Shown: piece by piece, positions 1-8,912 of the stretch
Position numbering within the stretch: the first letter of the stretch is position 1
How the letters are laid out: the number at the start of each line of letters is the position of its first letter
NCBI RefSeq assembly: GCF_037991315.1
Contig: NZ_CP150300.1
Location: forward strand, 5,084,001 to 5,148,000
Length of the DNA: 64,000 nt
Origin: Paenibacillus sp. FSL H8-0079
GTDB lineage: Bacteria > Bacillota > Bacilli > Paenibacillales > Paenibacillaceae
Direction: 5' to 3'
Notes under the pieces: model-generated
Database searches by the model: none
What the model was told of the DNA's origin: nothing
The model's input: the letters and a program-made list of their open reading frames with translations, nothing else
Translations under genes and position numbers: made by a program

Positions 1-48
1 CCCTTATTCATTTATGATTGCTTAAACTACTTAGGTGATTAGACTACT

Positions 49-585
49 TTATAAATCTTTAAGTACATCCTCATCCCATTCCGACACACGCAGTACGCCA
101 TCTACAACATCCACCACAACAACACGCGCTCCCGCCGCAATGGGGAGGTGTTCGAAACTGGATGCTGTCTGAATCGTACTACCGGAAGCAAAACGGATCA
201 TCACTTCGCCAAAACCTTTTTCTGGCACCGGAATGGTGATTTCCCCAATTTTCCCTGCTAACTCTTTCATTGAAAATGTAATGGAGACATCGCTGTTACG
301 CATCGGTTTGATATATGCGAAGAATACCAGCATGGCTGCAGCAATACCTATAAGCAGGGATAGTATTAGAGCAGACATCGTACTTAAGGAACTATAACGT
401 GTCAGCATAATGCCTGCTCCACCAAAGGTTGTAATAGAACCAGCTAAAACAACGGGTTTGAAAAAATCAAGACCTGGCATTTCGAAGGCTCCGTCAATCA
501 AGCCATCAATCAAGTCACCCAGCACAAGGCTGACAACCGCAAATATCGCCCCTCCGATTAGACACCCCCAATAAATTGTTTCCAT
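49..585 (-). CDS. NfeD/YuaF-like membrane protein
   Basis: This is a 178-residue protein with hydrophobic segments near residues 5-25, 45-60 and 70-95, followed by a soluble C-terminal domain of about 75 residues rich in short beta strands, the layout of NfeD-family proteins with an OB-fold tail. Length and layout resemble B. subtilis YuaF (174 aa), which works with the flotillin FloT in membrane domains. The start is the ATG at 583-585, because a GAGGAGG site lies 8 bases upstream; the frame stays open to 636 but without such a site. If the order matches B. subtilis, a flotillin gene would follow just beyond base 1; that is inference. No terminator is visible in bases 1-48. Confidence 0.75.
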   Translation of the reverse strand: METIYWGCLIGGAIFAVVSLVLGDLIDGLIDGAFEMPGLDFFKPVVLAGSITTFGGAGIMLTRYSSLSTMSALILSLLIGIAAAMLVFFAYIKPMRNSDVSITFSMKELAGKIGEITIPVPEKGFGEVMIRFASGSTIQTASSFEHLPIAAGARVVVVDVVDGVLRVSEWDEDVLKDL

Positions 586-726
586 CCCCTGTTCCTCCTC
601 TCTCTGCCGCAAATTTATCCTATCTGAGCATTCCACATGTAAATAAATACGTAACTAACATCAAAATGTTTCAAAATCTTTCCTCAAATGTATTCTGGAT
701 CCGATAATGGGTATTGAATAAAAAAA

Positions 727-757
727 ACCGCAAGCCTCCATGAAGGAGACTTGCGGT
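727..757 (-). terminator. Intrinsic terminator of the alcohol dehydrogenase gene
   Basis: An 8-bp perfect outer stem (ACCGCAAG at 727-734 with CTTGCGGT at 750-757), extended by CCTCC/GGAG pairing, is followed on the minus strand by a run of Ts (As at 720-727 on the plus strand). It lies about 50 bases past the stop of the upstream gene. Confidence 0.85.
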
Positions 758-803
758 CATTAGACATCAGGATGTGTCCGTTCGCTTGTCAGTGATTTTA
801 GAA

Positions 804-1967
804 TTACAGAGAAGCTTTGTAGATGGATACAACATCTTCCCGTTGCAGTTTCTTGAAATTACCGAATGGGCCGAACAACATCGCTTTATCAGCCATAACG
901 TCGATTTGGCTATCATCGATATCATAATCAGCCAAACGGTTAGGGGCACCAATGGAAGTCCAGAATTTGCTGAGAGCATCAATACCTTCTTCGGCAATCT
1001 GTCTGTCCGACTTGCCTTCAGGACTCACTTCGAATACATTGATCGCCAGGCGTTTGAATCGGTCCACATTTACATCCAAGTTATGTTTCATCCAGTGTGG
1101 GAACAAGATCGCCAGTCCACCACCATGTGGGATGTCATACACTGCGGATACCGCGTGTTCGATATTATGTGTTGCCCAGTCTCCTGCGAGACCCATATTC
1201 AGTACACCATTCAATGCCATCGTTCCGCAATACAGAATTGTTTCACGCAGTTCATAGTTCTCCAGATCTTCTACCAGACGCGGTGCTGCTTCCATTACGG
1301 TACGCAGAATCGTCTCACAGAAGCCGAGTTGAACCGGTGTGTTGGCATCCAGATGGAAGTAATGCTCCAATACGTGGGACATCATATCCACCATACCGTA
1401 TACCGTTTGGTCCAGCGGAACAGTGTATGTATTCACCGGATCCAGGATGGAGAATGCAGGGAATGAATAGGCGCTGCCCCAGCCCAGTTTTTCTTGTGTA
1501 TCCTGATTGGTAATAACCGAACCGGAGTTCATCTCCGAACCCGTTGCTGCCATCGTCAATACGGTACCGAGTGGAAGAGCATCCTGTGCAACGGCTTTGC
1601 GCTGAGCAAAGTCCCACATATCGCCATCATATTTAGCACCTACAGCAATAGCTTTGGAGCAATCTAATACACTACCGCCACCTACAGCGAGGATCAGGTC
1701 GATATTATTTGTTTTGCAGAGGTCTACCCCTTTATGCACCGTAGAAAGACGCGGGTTAGGTTCCACGCCAGCCAGTTCTGTCACTTCTGCTCCAGCTTCC
1801 TTAAGCAAACCGATGACTTGATCGTACAAACCACTGCGTTTGATACTGCCGCCACCATATACAAGCAGAACCCGTTTACCGTATTTCGGCACTTCTGTTT
1901 TCAATGCTTCCAGTTGTCCTTTACCGAAAATCAGTCGGGTTGGATTATAGAATTGGAAAGATTTCAT
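804..1967 (-). CDS. Iron-containing alcohol dehydrogenase (YugJ/BdhA type)
   Basis: This 387-residue enzyme belongs to the group III iron-type alcohol dehydrogenases, which reduce aldehydes such as butanal with NAD(P)H. Seen in sequence: a nucleotide-binding glycine motif [11 protein letters not shown] near residue 40, the AVGGGSVLD motif near 95, a TGSEM motif near 145, and metal-ligand segments DMMSHVLEH and [16 protein letters not shown]. Length equals that of B. subtilis YugJ. The start chosen is ATG 1967, with GGAGG 11 bases upstream; the TTG at 1985 overlaps that site and is unlikely. It is a single-gene unit with its own terminator. The physiological substrate cannot be read from sequence. 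Confidence 0.88.
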   Translation of the reverse strand: MKSFQFYNPTRLIFGKGQLEALKTEVPKYGKRVLLVYGGGSIKRSGLYDQVIGLLKEAGAEVTELAGVEPNPRLSTVHKGVDLCKTNNIDLILAVGGGSVLDCSKAIAVGAKYDGDMWDFAQRKAVAQDALPLGTVLTMAATGSEMNSGSVITNQDTQEKLGWGSAYSFPAFSILDPVNTYTVPLDQTVYGMVDMMSHVLEHYFHLDANTPVQLGFCETILRTVMEAAPRLVEDLENYELRETILYCGTMALNGVLNMGLAGDWATHNIEHAVSAVYDIPHGGGLAILFPHWMKHNLDVNVDRFKRLAINVFEVSPEGKSDRQIAEEGIDALSKFWTSIGAPNRLADYDIDDSQIDVMADKAMLFGPFGNFKKLQREDVVSIYKASL

Positions 1968-2059
1968 ATCTATTGTCGCCTCCAATGGAGTTTAGAATTT
2001 TAGTGCAACTCCAATTATAGTACCCCGTTTATAGAAAAACAAATCGATAGCCACTCACT

Positions 2060-2647
2060 TTATAACAACCCGTTAATCTCCAAATGGGCTCGAAACATAT
2101 CGCTCGTGGAAGGCAAATCCTCAGCGTCCACCCATGTTTCAGCAGACCATAATCCAGCTTGTTTGAATGCCCGCGGACAATGGATAAAGCATTCTTCCAC
2201 ATCCACAATGACAGCCGCACCAATCGTTTTACCGCTCCAGCCCATACTCGCGATAAATTCTTCATCCTTGGTAATGGTCGCTGCACCATTAATGCGCAGC
2301 ACTTCATTCAGACCCGGAATCAAAAAGAGCATACCAATACCAGGGTTAGACAAGATGTTCAACAAGGAGTCTATCCGCCGATTGCCTGGGCGTTCGGGAT
2401 AGACAAGCCGATATGTATCATATACTTTTACGAATCCCGCTCCATCGCCCCGTGGGGATACATCACTTTTCCCATCACGATCGGACGTGGAGAGGAAAAA
2501 TAATGGTGACATGGATAGAAAATTCTGAACATGTGAATCCACAAATGAAATTGCCTTGTTACGCACATGTTCATGAGGTTCACCCACCATGCTTTGCAGT
2601 TCCTCTGCATCTGTAATCAACGGAATATTCAATGCCTGCTTTTCCAA
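2060..2647 (-). CDS. Pyridoxamine 5'-phosphate oxidase-family flavin protein
   Basis: The 195-residue product has the split-barrel fold pattern of PPOX-family proteins: FFLSTSDRDGKSDVSPRGD near residues 50-68, then RRIDSLLNIL and a VLRINGAATIT strand, and a C-terminal CPRAFKQAGLW segment. This layout matches the MSMEG_1061-like subgroup of FMN-dependent PPOX proteins, which are generally uncharacterised reductases or oxidases. Cofactor use and substrate are inferred only from family membership. It stands alone, convergent with nothing and divergent from the surface-protein gene at 2883. Confidence 0.8.
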   Translation of the reverse strand: MEKQALNIPLITDAEELQSMVGEPHEHVRNKAISFVDSHVQNFLSMSPLFFLSTSDRDGKSDVSPRGDGAGFVKVYDTYRLVYPERPGNRRIDSLLNILSNPGIGMLFLIPGLNEVLRINGAATITKDEEFIASMGWSGKTIGAAVIVDVEECFIHCPRAFKQAGLWSAETWVDAEDLPSTSDMFRAHLEINGLL

Positions 2648-2783
2648 TTATTCGTCCCCGTTTCCTCATTGATTATGTTTTTCAATGGCTTTCCACCATT
2701 ATACATGTGGGAACTGGCATCTTCCATTTCAGACAACAAATATGAGTGTTATTCAAAATACTGGAACCCCACATGCCCTCAGC

Positions 2784-2813
2784 TTGACCTATTGGAGATT
2801 CAGTATTGTTAAT
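2784..2813 (+). promoter_or_regulatory. Possible promoter of the SLH surface-protein gene
   Basis: TTGACC (2784-2789) is separated by 18 bases from GTTAAT (2808-2813). The -35 box is good (5 of 6) and the -10 box moderate (4 of 6). It would give an untranslated leader of about 60 bases before the TTG start at 2883. Confidence 0.4.
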
Positions 2814-2882
2814 CTCATCTAACAGTTGTACTGTAACCACAAGGACTTCAAAATCCTTAACATAAATAAGGAGGTTATTGGA

Positions 2883-4892
2883 TTGAAAAAAGCAAGCATT
2901 TTCGTCTTTGCTTTGCTAATGTTCCTCGTACCCTCGGGACAGATGGTTATGTATGCTGAGCCGAATAAAGAAAAAGACTTCATAACGAGCGCTAATGCTC
3001 ATGGAATCACAATAAACGACTATGTGGGCACTTCGAAAGATGTCATTATTCCCGAAACCATTGGCGGTCAACTAGTTACTTCTATTGGTGAAAAAGCATT
3101 TTACAGCGATCATTTGACTTCTGTAGTTATTCCGCATACCGTCTCCACGATTGGAGAAAGGGCATTTGAAATCAATCAACTGACTTCTGTCGTCATTCCA
3201 GAGACTGTCACGACTATTGGAGACTTGGCCTTTGCATACAACCAGCTGACTTCTGTCGTCATTCCGGATAGTGTATCCACGATTGGGAACTCCACATTCA
3301 CTAACAACCAACTGGTCTCTGTCGTTATTCCTGAGACTGTTATGTCGATCGGAAATAGTGCATTTACAAACAATAAACTGACTACTGTCGTTATCCCAGA
3401 GAATGTCTCAACTATTGGGAACTGGGCATTTGCATCTAACCAGCTGACTTCCATTGTTATTCCAAATCGTGTCTCTTCCATAGGACATGCTACATTTATG
3501 GACAATCAACTGACTTCTGTCGTCATTTCGGATAGTGTCTCCTCTATCGGGGCGATGGCATTTGCGGACAATCGCTTGGCAACTGTCTTCATTCCAGCTA
3601 GTGTCTTGTCAATTGGTTTCTTAGCGTTTGATGGTAACTCATCCCTTATTATTACGGGTTTTGATCCTTCCGAGGCTCAAAACTTCGCTAACTTTTATAG
3701 CATTCCCTTTCAAAAATTGAATATGGTCGTCTCCTTCGACTCCAATGGAGGGACCCCGGTTGCGGTCACTCAAGCCACTTATGGGCAAACCATTGTGCCT
3801 CCCACGCAACCTACCAAGGATGACTTCTCATTTGAAGGCTGGTATATAGATTCGGTTTACTCCCTTCCCTGGAGTTTTGATACCGATGTCGTGACTGGGG
3901 ACATCACGCTGTACGCCAAGTGGACGAGTTCAATTACAACTGCGTCCAAAGTCACTAATAAGGAAGATCCCATTTCAGCTTTGACAGTCTCTTTTGACTC
4001 TCGCGGCGGAAGCCCTGTATTAGATACTATTGCTAGGCTCAATCAAGCGATTGCGCCGCCCACTCAGCCCAGCAAGAGTGGTTTTTCATTTGATGGTTGG
4101 TACATAGATTCGGCATTATCACTTCCCTGGAATTTTTCTAGTGATACCGTAAGTCGGGACATAACGCTATATGCCAAATGGGTAATAACGAATAGCTCTG
4201 AAAACAGTGGTGGTAGTTCTTCTTTCTGGCCAAGTAGCTCTCATACTGTCACATCATCTCAGGAACTTGAAACGGGAACGAAGCCTACAGCCGAACCTAA
4301 ACCTAATGTTGAATCTAAACCTAAAGTTCCAACAACACCTTTGACTCCCATCGTGTTCAAAGATATTTCAACCCACTGGGCACGCTTGATGATTGAAAGT
4401 ATCGCTGCACGTGGTCTTATAACGGGCTACCCTGATGCCACATTCAGGCCTAATCAGCCCATCTTACGTAAACACATGGCCGGTATAATCAGCGGGACGT
4501 TTGAGCTACCAATACTTCGAAAAGCCACTCCCTTTGCAGATGTAGAGCCCGGACATCCCTACTTTGAATCTATATCTCGACTACAGCAGATTGGCCTTAT
4601 TGACGGCTTCCACCGCTCGAACGACTCAAACGACTTGAATGATTTCTTCCATCCGGACGCCGCACTTACACGGGCTGAGGCAGCGAAAATTCTGGTGCTC
4701 GCTCTGGACCTGCCGCTAATTCAAACAAGTTCTTTCGAGGATGTGCCATCCTCCCACTGGGCTCATGATTATATTGCCACACTGGCCGAGACTCGAATGG
4801 TTCTGGGATATCACGGACAGTTCAGGCCGGAGGAGTTCCTAACCCGAGCCGAGCTGGCTGCCCTGCTCTATCGTTCAATTCCAACAGAATAA
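2883..4892 (+). CDS. Secreted SLH protein with leucine-rich and InlB-type repeats
   Basis: The 669-residue protein starts at TTG 2883, seven bases after AAGGAGG; the reading frame is open from 2826 without a ribosome site. It opens with a signal peptide (KKASIFVFALLMFLVPSGQ, cleavage probably near residue 25). Residues about 78-253 are eight BspA-type leucine-rich repeats of exactly 22 residues (pattern LTSVVIPxxVxxIGxxAFxxNQ). Two InlB B-type repeats follow, each ending GDITLYAKW or RDITLYAKW. A Ser/Pro/Lys-rich linker leads to three SLH domains (FKDISTHWA, FADVEPGHPYF, FEDVPSSHWA) that should anchor it to secondary cell-wall polymer. Role is likely adhesion or surface structure, inferred from domains only. 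No nearby gene explains it. Confidence 0.88.
   Translation: MKKASIFVFALLMFLVPSGQMVMYAEPNKEKDFITSANAHGITINDYVGTSKDVIIPETIGGQLVTSIGEKAFYSDHLTSVVIPHTVSTIGERAFEINQLTSVVIPETVTTIGDLAFAYNQLTSVVIPDSVSTIGNSTFTNNQLVSVVIPETVMSIGNSAFTNNKLTTVVIPENVSTIGNWAFASNQLTSIVIPNRVSSIGHATFMDNQLTSVVISDSVSSIGAMAFADNRLATVFIPASVLSIGFLAFDGNSSLIITGFDPSEAQNFANFYSIPFQKLNMVVSFDSNGGTPVAVTQATYGQTIVPPTQPTKDDFSFEGWYIDSVYSLPWSFDTDVVTGDITLYAKWTSSITTASKVTNKEDPISALTVSFDSRGGSPVLDTIARLNQAIAPPTQPSKSGFSFDGWYIDSALSLPWNFSSDTVSRDITLYAKWVITNSSENSGGSSSFWPSSSHTVTSSQELETGTKPTAEPKPNVESKPKVPTTPLTPIVFKDISTHWARLMIESIAARGLITGYPDATFRPNQPILRKHMAGIISGTFELPILRKATPFADVEPGHPYFESISRLQQIGLIDGFHRSNDSNDLNDFFHPDAALTRAEAAKILVLALDLPLIQTSSFEDVPSSHWAHDYIATLAETRMVLGYHGQFRPEEFLTRAELAALLYRSIPTE
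3114..3641 (+). repeat. Eight in-frame 66-bp tandem repeats
   Basis: These 528 bases encode eight consecutive 22-residue leucine-rich repeats without indels. Several units share nearly identical codons, for example the CTGACTTCTGTCGTCATTCC block, suggesting expansion by tandem duplication and a locus able to change copy number by slippage or recombination. Confidence 0.9.
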
Positions 4893-4931
4893 ACGACTGA
4901 CTCGCGACTCCGTTGCAAATTTATATTAAAA

Positions 4932-4959
4932 AACACCAGCCCTTGTATGGGCTGGTGTT
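4932..4959 (-). terminator. Intrinsic terminator of the gal operon
   Basis: An 11-bp perfect stem (AACACCAGCCC at 4932-4942 with GGGCTGGTGTT at 4949-4959) and six-base loop, followed by Ts on the minus strand. It closes galK-galE-galT. On the plus strand the following bases are TCGTCGTT, so it would stop the surface-protein transcript less well. Confidence 0.85.
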
Positions 4960-4973
4960 CGTCGTTATACCTG

Positions 4974-6572
4974 TTATTCAGTGTATCCCATGCTGCTTAC
5001 AAAACGACGGAAAGCTTGGCGTCCTGCTTCATCATATTTGTAGACACCTGCATGCTCTAGAATCTCGGCAAATTTCAAGCCGACTTCCTGCTGTACAATG
5101 GCAATAGCTTGTTCTTTGTCCAGCTTAGGACCAAACCGTTTAATCAATTCTTCTGCCCAGCCCAGATGCTTGTTCAACACATGATCAGAAGCTTTAGCTG
5201 CTTCAGCAAGCTTGGCATCGCCAGCGAGGATATCCGCGATACTGTCCAGTTCTTCTTTCAAACGACCTGGCAGGATGGCAAGTCCCATCACTTCGATCAG
5301 ACCAATGTTTTCTTTCTTCAGATGGTGCATCTCACGGTGCGGATGGAAAATCCCTTCTGGATGCACATCATTCGTACGATTGTTACGCAATACAAGATCC
5401 ATCTCATAGCCACCGTCTGCACTGCGACGAACGATTGGTGTTACCGTATTGTGTGGTACTTGTTCCCCGTCCACTTCACTGAACGCTTCGATATCCACAG
5501 CTGAATCACTGTAGACCTTCCACGCTTCATATACAGCGTTACCCGCTTCAAGCAGCTCTGCAGAATCGTGTGAAGCCAGACGCATCACGGACATTGGCCA
5601 TTTAACGAGACTCAATGTAAGTCCAGGTGCATCCGCATGGTGGAAGACCGCCTCTGGCTGTGCATTTTGAATCGCGAATGTATGACGACCACCTTGGAAG
5701 TGGTCATGTGTCAGAATCGATCCACCTACGATCGGCAAATCCGCGTTAGATCCGATAAAGTAATGCGGATACTCCCCGACAAAGGCAAGTAGTCTGCGCA
5801 GTGTATCCTTCGTCAGCTTCATCGGCACATGATCATGATGGAAAATGATGCAGTGCTCGTTGTAGTACACATACGGCGAGTATTGGAACAACCAAGGCTC
5901 GCTGTTAAGCTCCAGCGGAATGACTCTCAGATTCTGGCGGGCCGGGTGATTCACCCGACCAGCGTAGCCTACATTTTCACGACACAGCTGGCATTTTGGA
6001 TATACCGGTGGCGGAAGCAATTTCGCCATAGCAATTTCCTTGGGACTTTTCTCCGGTTTCGACAGGTTAATAGTAATCTCCATGTCTCCATAGGCCGTGT
6101 CCTGTGTCCAGTAGACGTTCTTCGAGATCCGATCCATACGAATGTAGTTGGAGTTAATCGACAAGTCATAGAATTGAGATGTGGCCGCCTCAATGCCTTC
6201 CGTCTGCTCCGTGTGGCGGAATGCACGTACCACTTCGGAAGGGCGTGCCATCAAATGACCCATGATTTTCGCATCCAGCAAATCACGGAATGTATCGCTA
6301 TTTTCAGGAATGAGTCCAATGGTGAATCCATAATCAATCAACGTATCCAGCATCGCCTGTGGACCATCGGGCACTGTCGTGTCCAACTCTCCAGCATAAG
6401 GCTCTGAGAATCCGAATTGTTCCAGCAGAAGGTTGCGGCTATAATCCCAATCCGCTTCCTCGATTAATTGTTTCTGCAAGGCAAATGCAACCAGACGTTC
6501 AATGGCATGCAGTGCTTCCTGCTGCTCCGGTGTCCGCTCTGTGGCACCTGCTGCAATATGAGTCTGTGACAT
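4974..6572 (-). CDS. galT: UDP-glucose--hexose-1-phosphate uridylyltransferase
   Basis: GalT exchanges UMP between UDP-glucose and galactose 1-phosphate in the Leloir pathway. At 532 residues it is the long Firmicute (class II) form rather than the roughly 350-residue enterobacterial type. Visible family segments include CQLCRENVGYAGR near residue 195, HHDHVPM near 245, ILTHDHFQGGRHTF near 290 and HPHREMHHLKKENIGLIEVMG near 420. It is the last gene of galK-galE-galT, with only 14 bases between galE and its start, and is followed by a clear terminator. Confidence 0.95.
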   Translation of the reverse strand: MSQTHIAAGATERTPEQQEALHAIERLVAFALQKQLIEEADWDYSRNLLLEQFGFSEPYAGELDTTVPDGPQAMLDTLIDYGFTIGLIPENSDTFRDLLDAKIMGHLMARPSEVVRAFRHTEQTEGIEAATSQFYDLSINSNYIRMDRISKNVYWTQDTAYGDMEITINLSKPEKSPKEIAMAKLLPPPVYPKCQLCRENVGYAGRVNHPARQNLRVIPLELNSEPWLFQYSPYVYYNEHCIIFHHDHVPMKLTKDTLRRLLAFVGEYPHYFIGSNADLPIVGGSILTHDHFQGGRHTFAIQNAQPEAVFHHADAPGLTLSLVKWPMSVMRLASHDSAELLEAGNAVYEAWKVYSDSAVDIEAFSEVDGEQVPHNTVTPIVRRSADGGYEMDLVLRNNRTNDVHPEGIFHPHREMHHLKKENIGLIEVMGLAILPGRLKEELDSIADILAGDAKLAEAAKASDHVLNKHLGWAEELIKRFGPKLDKEQAIAIVQQEVGLKFAEILEHAGVYKYDEAGRQAFRRFVSSMGYTE

Positions 6573-6586
6573 AAGGTGTTCGCCTC

Positions 6587-7576
6587 CTAGTTTTTTCCGT
6601 AGCCGTCAGGACGTGATTGGTGCCAGCTCCAAGCGCTTTGAATAACATCTTCCAGATTGGTCCATTTCGGATTCCAACCCAGCACAGATCTCGCTTTTGC
6701 AGATGAAGCTACCAGCACAGCCGGATCACCTGCACGACGTGGCTCCTGTACAACCGGGATATCGAGGCCAGTTACTTTTTTAGCTGTTTCGATCACTTGT
6801 TTCACCGAGAATCCTGTACCATTACCCAAGTTAAACACGTTACTGTTCTCACCTTTGCGAAGATAATCTACTGCACGCAGATGCGCATCAGCCAAGTCGC
6901 TCACGTGGATATAGTCGCGGATACATGTTCCGTCTTCTGTAGCATAGTCGTCACCAAACACAGCGATGTGCGGACGTTGTTTCAAAGCCGTTTGCAGCAC
7001 CAGTGGAATCAGGTGACTCTCTGGTTGGTGATCTTCACCAATTTTACCGCTGTCATGAGCACCGGCTGCATTGAAGTAACGCAGGGAAACGTATTTGATA
7101 TCCTGAACTTTATCGAACCATGACATCATGCGTTCCATCATTAGCTTTGTTTCGCCATATACGTTGGTTGGCTCTGTACGATCGCTTTCTTCGATTGGCA
7201 CTTTTTCAGGCTCACCGTAAGTAGCTGCTGTAGAAGAGAAGACGATGCGGCGTACGTTCGCTGCATTCATCGCTTCCAACAGACAGAGTGTACCAAACAC
7301 ATTGTTGTCATAATATTTAACCGGGTCTTTCATACTTTCGCCTACGAGTGAGTTAGCCGCAAAGTGAATGACTGCATCAATTGAATTTTCAGCGAACAGC
7401 TTCGCCAGAATTTCTTTGTCACGCAGATCCCCTTCATACAACTTACCACCGAGCAACGCCTCACGATGCCCTGTCTGCAAGTTATCCAGTACGACAACCT
7501 CTTCCCCACGTTCCAACAATGCTGCTACCGTATGAGATCCAATATACCCTGCTCCACCTGTCACCAAAATTGCCAT
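6587..7576 (-). CDS. galE: UDP-glucose 4-epimerase
   Basis: GalE interconverts UDP-galactose and UDP-glucose, completing the Leloir cycle. The 329-residue protein shows the NAD-binding GGAGYIGSH at residue 7, the SSTAATYG serine region, and the catalytic YGETK (YxxxK) near residue 140, all in an extended short-chain dehydrogenase fold. Its AAGGAGG site is embedded in the last codons of galK, one base separating the two genes, so the pair is probably translationally coupled. Confidence 0.96.
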   Translation of the reverse strand: MAILVTGGAGYIGSHTVAALLERGEEVVVLDNLQTGHREALLGGKLYEGDLRDKEILAKLFAENSIDAVIHFAANSLVGESMKDPVKYYDNNVFGTLCLLEAMNAANVRRIVFSSTAATYGEPEKVPIEESDRTEPTNVYGETKLMMERMMSWFDKVQDIKYVSLRYFNAAGAHDSGKIGEDHQPESHLIPLVLQTALKQRPHIAVFGDDYATEDGTCIRDYIHVSDLADAHLRAVDYLRKGENSNVFNLGNGTGFSVKQVIETAKKVTGLDIPVVQEPRRAGDPAVLVASSAKARSVLGWNPKWTNLEDVIQSAWSWHQSRPDGYGKN

Positions 7577-7577
7577 T

Positions 7578-8759
7578 TTACTTCGCCTCCTTCAATTCTT
7601 TAACACCGTCGCCTACGCCGCACACATAAAAATCACCTTTGAGACGGGTACGCGCTTCATATGCAGCGCCCACTTCACTTACAAAACGCTCGACATCATC
7701 TTCATGCACAAGCGATACGGTACAACCACCAAATCCTGCGCCAGTCATCCGAGCACCGAGCGTGCCTGGAATCCGCTGAGCTTCTTCGACCATAACATCC
7801 AGCTCATCACAGCTTACTTCGTACAAGTCGCGAAGCGATTCATGAGAAGCGTTCATCAGCTTGCCGAAGGTTTCCAGATCATTACCCTGCAATGCTTCGA
7901 CCGATGCAAGCACACGAGCGTTCTCTTCTACAACATGTTGTGCACGCTGTCTTACTTTCACATCCTTGATCTGATCCTGTAGCGTTACGAACTGCTCTGG
8001 TGTCAATTGAGCCAGGTAATTCAGTGCAGGCAGCTGTTCCTTCAAGATGGCAAGTGCCTGCTCGCATTGAGAACGACGTTCATTGTAAGCCGAATCCACC
8101 AGACCACGACGTTTGTTTGTGTTACCGATGACCAATTTGTAGGCACCTGTACGGAAAGGAACTTTTTCATACTCCAGTGTGTCACACATCAGCAGGATCG
8201 CATGATCCTGAGCACCGTTTGCGACAGCGAACTGATCCATGATCCCACAGTTGACACCGACGAACTCATTCTCTGCCTTTTGGGAAAGAAGCGCCAGTTG
8301 AACTGTATCAATATCCGATACGCCCTCCAGAGACTGAATCGCGAATCCCGTGAGTACCTCCAGAGATGCAGACGATGAAAGTCCTGCCCCGTTCGGAATC
8401 TCCCCGTGGTACAGGAAGTCGTACCCTTTCGTTACATTGACGCCTTTACCTTGCAGTTCAACCATGACACCAACAGGATAGTCGATCCATTCTCCGGTTT
8501 TCTCTTTACCGATGGTGGAAGTATCCAATGCTCCTTCATAAGACATGTTCGTGGAAGCCAGTTGCAACTTGTTATCCTGACGCTCACGGATAATTAATGT
8601 TGTTCCGAATTCAAGTGCTGCCGGAAGCACGTATCCACCGTTATAGTCAATGTGCTCACCGATCAGATTCACACGCCCAGGGGCATGAAATACACGGATG
8701 TCCGCTCCACTCTCTCCGTACTTCTCAATAAACTTTTGTTTCAATTCAGTTACGTTCAC
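7578..8759 (-). CDS. galK: Galactokinase
   Basis: Galactokinase phosphorylates galactose at C1 with ATP, the first committed step of the pathway. The 393-residue GHMP kinase carries the galactokinase signature PGRVNLIGEHIDYNGG near residue 30, the ATP-binding PNGAGLSSSASLEV near 125, a GIMDQFA motif near 175, and the C-terminal GARMTGAGFGGC motif. It is first in the operon, with its own promoter in the 153-bp gap shared with the divergent AraC gene. Confidence 0.96.
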   Translation of the reverse strand: MNVTELKQKFIEKYGESGADIRVFHAPGRVNLIGEHIDYNGGYVLPAALEFGTTLIIRERQDNKLQLASTNMSYEGALDTSTIGKEKTGEWIDYPVGVMVELQGKGVNVTKGYDFLYHGEIPNGAGLSSSASLEVLTGFAIQSLEGVSDIDTVQLALLSQKAENEFVGVNCGIMDQFAVANGAQDHAILLMCDTLEYEKVPFRTGAYKLVIGNTNKRRGLVDSAYNERRSQCEQALAILKEQLPALNYLAQLTPEQFVTLQDQIKDVKVRQRAQHVVEENARVLASVEALQGNDLETFGKLMNASHESLRDLYEVSCDELDVMVEEAQRIPGTLGARMTGAGFGGCTVSLVHEDDVERFVSEVGAAYEARTRLKGDFYVCGVGDGVKELKEAK

Positions 8760-8801
8760 TGCTGGTGCACCTCGCCTCGTTGTTGTGGTTTTCTTAATGT
8801 T

Positions 8802-8830
8802 ATTATATAAGAAAGCGATGCCTCTTGTAA
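8802..8830 (-). promoter_or_regulatory. Promoter of galK-galE-galT with overlapping cre-like site
   Basis: On the minus strand TTACAA (8825-8830) and TATAAT (8802-8807) are separated by exactly 17 bases. Bases 8809-8823 (AAGAAAGCGATGCCT on the plus strand) match the WTGNAANCGNWNNCW form of the CcpA cre consensus at all but one position and fill the spacer. CcpA bound there would block transcription. The promoter is well supported; the cre call is weaker, because it misses three positions of the stricter TGWNANCGNTNWCA form. Confidence 0.65.
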
Positions 8831-8851
8831 TGCAACCATGTGTGTTTCATA

Positions 8852-8880
8852 TGGATAAATGTGACCTTAAGGCGTATAAT
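8852..8880 (+). promoter_or_regulatory. Promoter of the divergent AraC gene
   Basis: TATAAT at 8875-8880 lies 17 bases after the poor -35 TGGATA (8852-8857), so it may need an activator. Its -35 box is 21 bases from the galK -35 box. An imperfect inverted repeat between them (ATGCAA at 8830-8835 and TTTCAT at 8845-8850) is a candidate shared operator. Confidence 0.5.
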
Positions 8881-8912
8881 GATCGAAGCATCCCGGAAAG
8901 AAGGAAACGACC

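Noticed and set aside
774..1466. 230-residue plus-strand frame over the alcohol dehydrogenase gene
   Set aside because: It is a shadow of the opposite-strand enzyme, with no ribosome site or family pattern.
3072..3505. Long antisense frames across the leucine-rich repeats
   Set aside because: They are shadows of the repeated coding sequence, with the same period and no ribosome sites.
3114..3641. CRISPR-like or satellite array
   Set aside because: The repeats are in frame, without spacers, and encode a standard leucine-rich repeat domain.
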